A DNA stretch of 11,919 nt. Origin: UBA8522 sp035528895 (GTDB taxonomy: Bacteria > Acidobacteriota > Aminicenantia > Aminicenantales > UBA8522). The stretch is from the NCBI GenBank assembly GCA_035528895.1, contig DATKXS010000192.1:1-11919 (forward strand), written 5' to 3'. The notes beneath the pieces were generated by a model. It was not told the origin of the DNA and did not search any database. It saw only the letters and a list, made by a program, of their open reading frames with translations. Positions 1 through 5,823 of the stretch are shown here, piece by piece (the stretch's first letter is position 1; every line of letters starts with the position of its first letter). Both the position numbers and the translations under genes were made by a program.

Positions 1-1
1 G

Positions 2-550
2 TTGAAAGAATCTTATTATGCTTTCACGCAGGGGAATTGGCGGTTCGTCGTGCTCGACGGGTTCGAGCTCAGGTTTCCGTCCCCCGAGGACAAGACCCTG
101 AAGGAGGAATCCGAGGCTCTCTACACGAGGCTCCGCGCCGACGGCAAGGAGCACGCCCAGCGCTGGAACGGCGGTATCGGAAGCGAGCAACTCGGCTTTC
201 TCGAGGATCAACTGGAACAAGCGCAGAAATCCGGGAAGAACGCCATCGTCATCTGCCACTTCCCCATCCTTCCGGAATCTGCCGGCAACCTCTGGAACGA
301 CGCCGAAGTCGTCGCCCTCCTGGAGAAACAGCCCTCGGTCAAAGCCTACTTCTGCGGCCACAACCACGAGGGCGACTACGTCTTTCAGAACGGCATCCAC
401 TACCTGACCTTCCGGGGCATGGTCGAAACCCCGGACCAGAACGCTTTTGCCGTCGTCAGTCTAAGGAAAGACACCATAGAGGTCCAGGGCTTCGGACGGG
501 AACTGAGCCGGACGCTTGATGTCGGCAGAGACCGGGCGACCTTGCACTAA
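2..550 (+). CDS. Metallophosphoesterase, ADP-ribose/CDP-alcohol diphosphatase-like (3' part)
   Basis: This is the C-terminal 182 residues of a calcineurin-like metallophosphoesterase. The reading frame is open to the left edge, so the true start and the N-terminal metal ligands lie outside the window. Two C-terminal metal-ligand motifs are visible: ICHFPILPES near residue 84 and CGHNHEGDY near residue 118. The first is preceded by WNGGIGSEQLGFLEDQL and the second is followed by the motif GMVETPDQNAFAVV. This order, with NGG..EQL before the histidine motif and a G-x-x-E-T element after GHNH, resembles the manganese-dependent ADP-ribose/CDP-alcohol diphosphatase (ADPRM) subgroup. Members hydrolyse nucleoside-diphosphate-linked substrates in the cytoplasm. 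Substrate is inferred from family resemblance only; another nucleotide or phospholipid diphosphatase remains possible. The stop is TAA at 548-550. Confidence 0.85.
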   Translation: MKESYYAFTQGNWRFVVLDGFELRFPSPEDKTLKEESEALYTRLRADGKEHAQRWNGGIGSEQLGFLEDQLEQAQKSGKNAIVICHFPILPESAGNLWNDAEVVALLEKQPSVKAYFCGHNHEGDYVFQNGIHYLTFRGMVETPDQNAFAVVSLRKDTIEVQGFGRELSRTLDVGRDRATLH

Positions 551-561
551 GGTGAATTAAT

Positions 562-735
562 TTCACCCTCTCCCTCCGCCCTCTCCCATCAGAGACTGTG
601 TCGCAATTGCAATTTGTCATTGCGAGCGACCGTAGGGAGCGCGGCAATCTCCTTTCTTTTCAACGCATTATGAGATTGCTTCGATCACTTCGCTCTCTCG
701 CAATGACATTGTGATACAGTCTCTCAAGGGAGAGG
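562..735. repeat. Family A hairpin repeat, split by an insertion
   Basis: The left part (562-591) starts TTCACCCTCTCCCTCCG and ends with the hairpin arm CCTCTCCC (580-587). The right arm GGGAGAGG (728-735) lies 140 bases further on, because another element occupies 592-723. Removing that element and one copy of the TCA duplication restores a compact hairpin that equals, base for base over 21 positions, the reverse complement of the intact copy at 11717-11737. A third copy is at 9861-9898. Function is unknown; such intergenic hairpins are common in environmental genomes. Confidence 0.75.
592..723. mobile_element. 132-bp miniature inverted-repeat element with TCA target duplication
   Basis: The ends are inverted repeats. 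The left end begins GAGACTGTGTCGCAAT (592-607) and the reverse complement of the right end begins GAGACTGTATCACAAT, 14 of 16 identical. Both then continue to GTCATTGCGAG, with an 8-base gap difference. The interior is itself a degenerate palindrome: GCGGCAATCTC on one side, GAGATTGCTTCG on the other. It is flanked by TCA at 589-591 and 724-726. It carries no open frame of meaningful length, so it would be non-autonomous and need a transposase in trans. Repeats built on TCATTGCGAG/GCAATCTC occur in many bacterial genomes; the exact boundaries here come from the interrupted family A repeat. Confidence 0.75.
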
Positions 736-863
736 AAACTAGCAGGACCATCCCCGTTTTTCTATTTTTTGTACTCCCATATTCTATCCTTTTTTTCATC
801 GTCATTTTTTTCGCTCCGACTTTTTCAGGCTCTCGAAAAAAATGGATCATCCGACGTTTTCTT

Positions 864-903
864 TCTCCTCTCCCCCGGTGGGATAGGATGAAGGAGAGGG
901 GGA
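864..903. repeat. Family B hairpin repeat, diverged copy
   Basis: On the minus strand this reads CCCCCTCTCCTTCATCCTAT followed by CCCACCGGGGGAGAGGAG. It aligns with the family B copies at 6272-6310 and 11668-11704, but its central stem is imperfect. It lies about 40-75 bases upstream of the kinase promoter. The stretch 736-860 between the two repeats is AT-rich with T runs and holds no recognisable gene. Confidence 0.55.
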
Positions 904-941
904 TTCATGCAAGGTCGAATTAGGGTGACAATTCGGATTTC

Positions 942-971
942 TTGACATCTCCTCTCGGCAGAGGATATATT
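942..971 (+). promoter_or_regulatory. Sigma-70-like promoter of the kinase gene, with internal palindrome
   Basis: A consensus -35 box TTGACA (942-947) is separated by 18 bp from TATATT (966-971). Transcription would begin near 978, only a few bases before the ATG at 981. The spacer contains the inverted repeat CCTCT-CGGC-AGAGG (951-964), which could be an operator or a chance match. The TTG of the -35 box would also be an in-frame start at 942, but then the start codon would lie inside the promoter. Confidence 0.5.
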
Positions 972-980
972 TCCACCGTT

Positions 981-3143
981 ATGCCACCGCAACCCGGAGA
1001 GATGATCTCCCACTACAAACTGATCGAGCTGATCGGCCAGGGAGGGATGGGTGCCGTCTGGAAGGCCAAAGACGTGACCCTCGGAAGGGAGGTGGCGCTC
1101 AAAGTCCTCGACACCGAGGCAGCCGCGAACCCCGAGCGCCTGACAATGTTCGAGCGCGAAGCGCGGGCCATCGCCGCTCTCAACCATCCCAACATCGTCA
1201 CCATCTATGAGATCGACCGGACCAACGACCTTCATTTCATCGTCATGGAGTTCATCCGCGGCGGCTCCCTCGAAAAGGTCATCTCGCCGGGCGGCCTGGC
1301 GCTCGAAAAGATCCTCGACGTCGCCATGGCCATGACCGCGGCCATTAACGCCGCCCACAAGCAGGGCATCACCCACCGTGACCTGAAACCCAGCAACATC
1401 ATGATGAGCGAGACTGTCCGGGTGAAGGTCGTCGATTTCGGGCTGGCCGTTCTCTCGACTCCGGAGGTCAGAGGCGAGGCAACAGAACCCACCACCCTGA
1501 CGGCGCACAGCGACGAGGGATTCATTTCCGGTACGCTCCCCTACATGTCCCCCGAGCAGGTCCAGGGGCTTCCTGCCAACGCCCGGTCCGATATCTTCTC
1601 CATCGGGATTATCCTCTACGAGATGGCCACGGGCAGCCTCCCCTTCACCGGGCCGAACTCCTCGAAGCTGATCGCCTCGATCCTGCGCGACACACCCGTG
1701 CCGCCGACCCGGCTCAATCCCCGGCTCCCCCTCCGGTTCGGCCGGATCATCAGCTCCTGCCTGGAGAAAGACCCGAACGAGCGCTGGCAATCGGCCGCCG
1801 AGCTTCATCGCGCTCTCGAGGAGCTGCGCTCTGACCTCGGCGAGGACACCCATGCGCTCGACCGTTCGGTCGCGGTTCTTCCTTTCCGCGATATGAGCCC
1901 CGACCGCGATCAGGACTACCTCTGTGAGGGGATCGCCGAGGAGATCATGATCGCCCTCGGCCGGGTGAAGGGGCTGCGCGTCGCCTCGCGGCCGGCCGCC
2001 TTCCGCTTTAAGACCAGCGACACCGCTGTCTCCGAGATCGGGGAACAGCTCGGCGTGAGCGCTCTCCTCGATGGCAGCGTTCGCAAAGCGGGAGACCGCC
2101 TCAGAGTCTCGGTGGAGCTCATCGACGCCGCCGATGGGTTCAGGCTGTGGTCAGACCGCTACGACCGCGATATCAAGGACGTCTTCGCCGTCCAGGACGA
2201 GATCGCCCGGCGGGTCGTCGAGGCACTCCAGCTCACCCTGAGCGCGGGCGAACATGACACCCTGGGCAGACCTTCGACCCGCGATATCAATGCCTACGAG
2301 TATTACCTGCGCGGCCGCAAATTTTTCTACAAGTACGATAAGCGGGGCGTCGCTTTCGCCCGCGAGGTCTTTGAACGGGCGATCGCCATCGACCCCGGAT
2401 ACGCCCGCGCCTTTGCCGGCATCTCGGACTGCTTCGCCTATCAATATATGTACGGCGGCCGCGACCCGGCCGATCTCGAGAAGGCCGTAGCCGCGGCTTC
2501 CCGGGCCATCCAGATCGACCCTGAGCTGGCCGAAGCCTCCGCCTCCCTGGGCACGGCGCTCTCCCTGAGCGGACGTCACGCCGAGGCCGAAGACGCCTTC
2601 CGGACAGCCATCCGGATCAACTCCGAACTCTTCGAAGCCCACTATTTCTACGCCCGCGATAACTTCGCTCAAGGCAAGCTCGAAGAGACCGTCCGAGAGT
2701 ACGAAGAAGCCATCCGGGTGCGGCCGGATGATTATCAGGCGCCGCTTTTGGTCGCGCAAAGCTACGAGGTCCTGGGCCGCCCCGAGGACGGTACGGCTTC
2801 CCGGCGCCGCGGCGTGGCCATCGCCGAAGAGCACCTGAGCCTCAATCCGGATGACGTGCGGGCGCTCTATATGGGAGCGAACGGGCTGGTGGCGCTCGGC
2901 GAGTACGAGAAGGGCCTCGACTGGGCCCGGCGCGCCCTGACGCTGGAGCCGGACGATCCGATGGTCCTCTACAACGTGGCCTGCATTTACAGCCTCGCCG
3001 GCCGGGCGGCCGAAGCCCTCGACTGCATCGAGCGGGCCGTGGACGCCGGCCTTACCCAGCGAGGCTGGCTGGAGCACGACAGCAACCTCGACCTCGTCCG
3101 CAACGACCCGCGCTTCCAGGCCCTGCTGAAGCGGCTCGAATAA
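981..3143 (+). CDS. Serine/threonine protein kinase with TolB-like domain and C-terminal TPRs
   Basis: This is a 720-residue soluble protein with three parts. Residues 11-285 form a Hanks-type kinase: glycine loop GQGGMGAV (19-26), ATP lysine in VALKVL (Lys41), catalytic loop HRDLKPSN (132-139, Asp134), DFG (152-154) and a GTLPYMSPEQ activation-segment end (184-193). All catalytic residues are present, so it should be active. Residues about 295-415 (SVAVLPFRDMSPDRDQDYLCEGIAEEI onward) match the TolB-like N-terminal domain often paired with kinases or adenylate cyclases. Residues about 436-710 are TPR helices with A-x-x-x-x-P caps. No transmembrane segment is visible, unlike many PASTA kinases, so it likely acts in the cytoplasm and the TPRs recruit partners. 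ATG 981 is preferred because TTG 942 is the -35 box; ATG 1002 is also possible. No phosphatase or obvious substrate is adjacent. Confidence 0.93.
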   Translation: MPPQPGEMISHYKLIELIGQGGMGAVWKAKDVTLGREVALKVLDTEAAANPERLTMFEREARAIAALNHPNIVTIYEIDRTNDLHFIVMEFIRGGSLEKVISPGGLALEKILDVAMAMTAAINAAHKQGITHRDLKPSNIMMSETVRVKVVDFGLAVLSTPEVRGEATEPTTLTAHSDEGFISGTLPYMSPEQVQGLPANARSDIFSIGIILYEMATGSLPFTGPNSSKLIASILRDTPVPPTRLNPRLPLRFGRIISSCLEKDPNERWQSAAELHRALEELRSDLGEDTHALDRSVAVLPFRDMSPDRDQDYLCEGIAEEIMIALGRVKGLRVASRPAAFRFKTSDTAVSEIGEQLGVSALLDGSVRKAGDRLRVSVELIDAADGFRLWSDRYDRDIKDVFAVQDEIARRVVEALQLTLSAGEHDTLGRPSTRDINAYEYYLRGRKFFYKYDKRGVAFAREVFERAIAIDPGYARAFAGISDCFAYQYMYGGRDPADLEKAVAAASRAIQIDPELAEASASLGTALSLSGRHAEAEDAFRTAIRINSELFEAHYFYARDNFAQGKLEETVREYEEAIRVRPDDYQAPLLVAQSYEVLGRPEDGTASRRRGVAIAEEHLSLNPDDVRALYMGANGLVALGEYEKGLDWARRALTLEPDDPMVLYNVACIYSLAGRAAEALDCIERAVDAGLTQRGWLEHDSNLDLVRNDPRFQALLKRLE

Positions 3144-3156
3144 AAACCCTCAACCC

Positions 3157-3216
3157 GGCGGTATCCATACTTTCCAGCTCGACGATTTCCGCATCGTCAA
3201 GGTCGAGGAGCCCTGA
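3157..3216 (+). pseudogene. Possible 19-codon remnant of a lost gene 3' end
   Basis: Between the convergent kinase and barrel genes, one frame reads GGIHTFQLDDFRIVKVEEP and then TGA at 3214-3216. The frame differs from the kinase frame, and its codons (TTC, CTC, ATC, GTC, AAG, GAG) are of the GC-ending type used by the neighbouring genes. No start codon or ribosome site precedes it. It could be the tail of a deleted gene. With so few codons, chance is not excluded. Confidence 0.25.
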
Positions 3217-3224
3217 AGGCGCAA

Positions 3225-4364
3225 TCAGAACGCTTCGGCGGCCGTGAAATAGAGACCCGACGTTCCCTTGCCGCGCCCGAAGTCCAGGCGGAGGTGGAGC
3301 CGCTGCTTGGGATCGAGAACGAAACGCAGGCCGAGGCCGTAAGAATATTTGAAGCGGCCCAGGTCGAAATGCCCGGGCTTGTCCGCCACGTCGCCGAGGC
3401 CGGCGAAGGCCGCCAGCCCGATGCGCCAGAAAACCGGCACCCAGCGGTATTCCACCTGGAAGGCCACCATGTTTCTGTCCCGGTAGCGGCCGGAATAATA
3501 GCCGCGCATGATCTTCTCTCCGCCGAGAAGACCCATCCTCCAGAAAGGCGGGTCACCCGTCTCGAAGAGGAACTGCGCCTGGAAGGCCGCGACCCGGGAC
3601 GCTGAGAAGCCGTGATACTTGCGCAAGTCCAGGAAGAGCCGGTTGAACCGGAAATCGCTCCCCAGGGCCCGCCCGAAGGTCATGGCCGAGAACTGGTGAA
3701 AGCTTCCCTTTATCGGGAAAAAGATGCTGTCGCGGTTGTCGTAGGTCATAAAGGGGCCGAGGCCCGAGACCGTCCCGCCGCCGCTCCCGGGAATATCCCC
3801 GGAATCCAGCAGGCCGCCCTCCTCCACCTTGGCCAGCCTCGTGCTGTCGAAGAAATATTGCAGCCCGGCGTTGACCGGCCCGCGCACCCGTTTCAGGGCT
3901 TCCACGTTCAACCACCAGTACTTGGAGGTGAAGAGTTCCTCCCGATCGGCGCTCGTCGTGTTCCCAATCCCGTAGATTTGGTCGGGGAAATTGGAATAGC
4001 GCAGGACGGCCTGGAAATGGTATCCGTGTCCCAGGTAGAAGTCGGGGTTGAGCTCGACGTAGCTCTGCTTCCTCTGGGTATAGACGCCGGAGAAGGCAAT
4101 GCTCGACGGCCGGTTGACTGTCTTGTCCGTGGTCAGCGGGAAATAGTACAGCCCGCCGCCGCCGAAAGCCAGTTTCGTCTCCGGGGTATAGAAGAGAATG
4201 GGGAGAGCGACGATCCCGCTTCTCTTCTCTTTCTCCTGCTCCTCCGTTTTTTCGCTTTCTTCCCTGGCTTTTTCCTGGAAGGCGGAGGGAGCGGCCGAGC
4301 CGGCCAGACGCCCCGCAGAAACAGCTGTCAAGACAGTCCACAGAAGTACGGTTCTGGTTTTCAT
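3225..4364 (-). CDS. BamA/TamA-family (Omp85-like) outer-membrane beta-barrel protein without POTRA domains
   Basis: The protein has 379 residues. Residues 1 to about 28 are a signal peptide (basic MKTR, then a hydrophobic stretch and small residues near AGSAAPSA). A highly charged linker follows (about 31-48, rich in E, K and R), and the rest is a predicted barrel with alternating aromatic and hydrophobic strands. Two Omp85 hallmarks are visible. YDNRDSIFFPIKG (208-220) matches the D-x-R-D...P-x-x-G strand signature, and GGEKIMRGYYSGRYRD (281-296) carries the loop-6 MRGY form of the V-R-G-[FY] motif. The chain ends in Phe379, the usual outer-membrane insertion signal. There is no room for POTRA repeats, so it belongs with short surface-antigen (D15-like) barrels, not with BamA itself. 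Its cargo is unknown. It starts 41 bases after the STAS gene on the same strand and probably shares its transcript. Confidence 0.85.
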   Translation of the reverse strand: MKTRTVLLWTVLTAVSAGRLAGSAAPSAFQEKAREESEKTEEQEKEKRSGIVALPILFYTPETKLAFGGGGLYYFPLTTDKTVNRPSSIAFSGVYTQRKQSYVELNPDFYLGHGYHFQAVLRYSNFPDQIYGIGNTTSADREELFTSKYWWLNVEALKRVRGPVNAGLQYFFDSTRLAKVEEGGLLDSGDIPGSGGGTVSGLGPFMTYDNRDSIFFPIKGSFHQFSAMTFGRALGSDFRFNRLFLDLRKYHGFSASRVAAFQAQFLFETGDPPFWRMGLLGGEKIMRGYYSGRYRDRNMVAFQVEYRWVPVFWRIGLAAFAGLGDVADKPGHFDLGRFKYSYGLGLRFVLDPKQRLHLRLDFGRGKGTSGLYFTAAEAF

Positions 4365-4405
4365 GCGTATTATTCCGGGACGGCCATCGGGTCCGGCGGG
4401 CGCGA

Positions 4406-4747
4406 CTAGGGGAAGCTTTTTATCGCGGGTTCCTCGTCCTCGAAAAATTCGAAAAGATTCGCCGCCCCCGTAATATTGAAGACAAGGCGGATCTTGGGAG
4501 GAACCATTAAGAGAGTGATCTTACCGCCCGCGTTTTGAACGGACAGGTAGCCGGCGAAGAGCTCTCCGAACCCGGTACTGTCCATAAAGGAGACCCCGGC
4601 AAAATTGACGAGAAAATATCTTTTCCCGGCCCCCAACATGTCCTTGACGCGCCGGTGAAGACCGATCTCTTCGATAAAGGGCAGGGCCAGGTCCCCCTCG
4701 ATGTCAAAGATGATAACTTTGCCGACCTCGCGTGTCGTTAAGGCCAT
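4406..4747 (-). CDS. STAS-domain protein, anti-sigma factor antagonist-like
   Basis: The protein has 113 residues and consists of a single STAS fold like SpoIIAA/RsbV. The phosphorylation-site signature is FMDSTGFGEL (54-63), with Ser57 at the position phosphorylated by anti-sigma kinases in characterised relatives. It is followed by the usual NAGGKITLLMVPPKIRLVF segment and the C-terminal LFEFFEDEEPAIKSF helix. ATG 4747 is chosen because GAGGG sits 8 bases before it; a GTG five codons upstream (4762) would overlap that ribosome site. No anti-sigma kinase or sigma factor is next to it. The nearest kinase is the Hanks-type protein across the convergent boundary, and a link between them is speculative. 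It precedes the barrel gene by 41 bases, suggesting an operon. Confidence 0.88.
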   Translation of the reverse strand: MALTTREVGKVIIFDIEGDLALPFIEEIGLHRRVKDMLGAGKRYFLVNFAGVSFMDSTGFGELFAGYLSVQNAGGKITLLMVPPKIRLVFNITGAANLFEFFEDEEPAIKSFP

Positions 4748-4798
4748 TTGGTTTTCCCTCACAAAAGCAGTCAGGCGCTCTCCCTTTTTCTGGGGATT

Positions 4799-4827
4799 TA
4801 TATATCAAATAAAAATACGAAAGTCAA
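4799..4827 (-). promoter_or_regulatory. Sigma-70-like promoter of the STAS-barrel operon
   Basis: On the minus strand, TTGACT (4827-4822) and TATATA (4804-4799) are separated by exactly 17 bp of AT-rich DNA. The -10 box is about 50 bases upstream of the STAS start codon. No inverted repeat overlaps it. Confidence 0.6.
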
Positions 4828-4852
4828 TCTCATTATGCGACAAATTATGAGG

Positions 4853-4879
4853 AACTAAGTTTAGTGTCCCCTTAATTTT
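4853..4879. repeat. Solo family C terminal repeat
   Basis: The sequence AACTAAGTTTAGTGTCCCCT with its TTAATTT tail matches the right terminal repeat of the miniature element at 6384-6412 (TTAAGTTTAGTGTCACCTTA). No second end is found nearby, so this is a degraded or solo copy. A short direct echo, CCCCTTAATTTT, follows at 4881-4892. It lies in the divergent space between the STAS operon and the toxin-antitoxin pair. Confidence 0.55.
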
Positions 4880-4924
4880 TCCCCTTAATTTTGTCAGCCC
4901 AATTTTGACCTTAATCTGGCGGAC

Positions 4925-4955
4925 TTGACAAAACTAGTCAAAATGACCATATTAT
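4925..4955 (+). promoter_or_regulatory. Promoter and candidate autoregulatory operator of the Phd/VapC pair
   Basis: TTGACA (4925-4930) is followed by CATATT (4948-4953, 17-bp spacer) or TATTAT (4950-4955, 19-bp spacer). Overlapping it is a perfect inverted repeat TTGAC-AAAACTA-GTCAA (4925-4929/4937-4941), and the second arm pairs again with TGAC at 4944-4947. Antitoxins of the Phd type usually bind palindromes over their own promoter, so this is the likely operator. A strong ribosome site, GGGGGGAGG (4957-4965), lies 8 bases before the ATG. Confidence 0.6.
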
Positions 4956-4973
4956 AGGGGGGAGGCCGAAGCC

Positions 4974-5249
4974 ATGAAATCGATTCCCTTGACCCTGGCC
5001 AAGGCGAGACTCTCCGAGCTCGTCGAGCGTCTCATCCTAAAGAAGGAACATATCGTGATCACCAAACACGGAAGGCCCGTTGCCGCCCTCTTGCCCTACG
5101 AAGAATGGGAGCGCCAACAGGCCGGGACGGCCGGTGGCCTGGCTGCGGCCGACCGCCCCCGCAAGGATGTCGACGAAGAGATCGACCGGATGGTCAAGGA
5201 GATCTACGAGGCCAGGGCGAAATCCAAGGCGCGGAAGGTCCATTTCTGA
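4974..5249 (+). CDS. Phd/YefM-family antitoxin
   Basis: The protein has 91 residues. The N-terminal half, SIPLTLAKARLSELVERL then EHIVITKHGRPVAALLPYEEWE, is the Phd/YefM DNA-binding fold: a short beta strand and helix, then the ITKHGRPVA hairpin. The C-terminal half (about 55-91) is charged and low in hydrophobic residues, ending EARAKSKARKVHF. It fits the flexible toxin-neutralising tail. Its TGA stop overlaps the toxin ATG by one base (TGATG at 5247-5251), as expected for co-translated toxin-antitoxin genes. It probably represses its own promoter, where a palindrome overlaps the -35 box. Pairing Phd with a PIN toxin is common. Confidence 0.9.
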   Translation: MKSIPLTLAKARLSELVERLILKKEHIVITKHGRPVAALLPYEEWERQQAGTAGGLAAADRPRKDVDEEIDRMVKEIYEARAKSKARKVHF

Positions 5250-5665
5250 TGTACCTCTTAGACACGGATGTCCTCAGCCACGTTTTGAAGAAGCGGCGGT
5301 CGGCGGAGTTGATGGCCAGGCTCGAGGCAACCCCGCGGGCCGCCCAGTTCACCAGTGCCGTGAACGTGGCCGAGATCACCTTCGGTGTCCTCAGGCAGGA
5401 AGGCCGGAAAGACCTCCTGCGTTACTACGAGGACCAGGTCTTTCACCGGCTGACCATCCTCCCCTTTGACCGGGACAGCGCCCGTATCTTCGGCCGGATC
5501 AAGGCCGATCTCGAGAGGCGAGGGCTGCCCAGGTTCGAGCCGGACCTCCAGATCGCCGCCGTCGCCATCGCCAACAACCTGACCATGGTCTCCGGCAACA
5601 TCCGGCACTTCAGCGGCATTCCCGGACTTCGGGTCGAGAACTGGTTCGCCTGCCCACGGATTTGA
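5249..5665 (+). CDS. VapC-type PIN-domain ribonuclease toxin
   Basis: The protein has 138 residues, the usual VapC length. PIN-domain metal ligands are visible: Asp5 in YLLDTDVLS, Glu42 in NVAEITFG and Asp99 in FEPDLQIAAVAIANN. The fourth position falls in VSGNIRHF (Asn117), where many homologues have Asp, Asn or Thr. The C-terminal HFSGIPGLRVENW is typical of the FitB/VapC branch. Such toxins cut tRNA or rRNA in a metal-dependent way until blocked by the antitoxin. The start is ATG 5249, overlapping the antitoxin stop. A longer reading in the same frame from 5105 would run through the antitoxin gene and is not supported. Confidence 0.92.
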   Translation: MYLLDTDVLSHVLKKRRSAELMARLEATPRAAQFTSAVNVAEITFGVLRQEGRKDLLRYYEDQVFHRLTILPFDRDSARIFGRIKADLERRGLPRFEPDLQIAAVAIANNLTMVSGNIRHFSGIPGLRVENWFACPRI

Positions 5666-5671
5666 AAAACA

Positions 5672-5716
5672 GCGCCCCCTCCCCTTCCTTTAATCTCCCC
5701 CCAACTCGGGGGGAGA
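5672..5716. repeat. Family B hairpin repeat with perfect 9-bp stem
   Basis: GCGCCCCCTCCCCTTCCTTT is followed by the stem TCTCCCCCC (5694-5702), loop AACTC and arm GGGGGGAGA (5708-5716). It lies between the converging vapC and dut genes. There is no T run on either side, so it is not a typical intrinsic terminator. A second, weaker CTCCCGCCAGGGGAG hairpin-like block follows at 5741-5755. Confidence 0.6.
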
Positions 5717-5823
5717 GAAGAGGAGGGTAGCTTGTCGACCTCCCGCCAGGGGAGAGGAGAAGAAAAAGAACTGCCCTATTTTTTAGTCTTTTTGCGCTGA
5801 ATCGGCGACTAGGGGCAATTGAA

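Noticed and set aside
736..860. A small gene in the AT-rich stretch between the two repeats
   Set aside because: The open frames there are short, rich in F, L and K from T/A runs, and have no ribosome site or codon bias.
825..1853. A 342-codon minus-strand frame opposite the kinase domain
   Set aside because: The plus strand contains every catalytic kinase motif; the minus frame is a compositional by-product.
2151..3077. A 308-codon minus-strand frame opposite the TPR region
   Set aside because: It is a shadow of the TPR repeats in the kinase protein and has no motif or ribosome site.
3612..4409. A 265-codon plus-strand frame opposite the barrel gene
   Set aside because: The minus strand encodes a protein with a signal peptide, both Omp85 motifs and a terminal Phe; the plus frame has no recognisable features.
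5105..5248. Upstream extension of the VapC frame through the antitoxin gene
   Set aside because: The extension is out of frame with a clear Phd protein, and PIN domains begin directly at YLLDTDVL; ATG 5249 gives the standard length.
5694..5716. An intrinsic terminator between vapC and dut
   Set aside because: The 9-bp stem is strong, but neither side is followed by a T run, and the same stem occurs at non-terminal positions.
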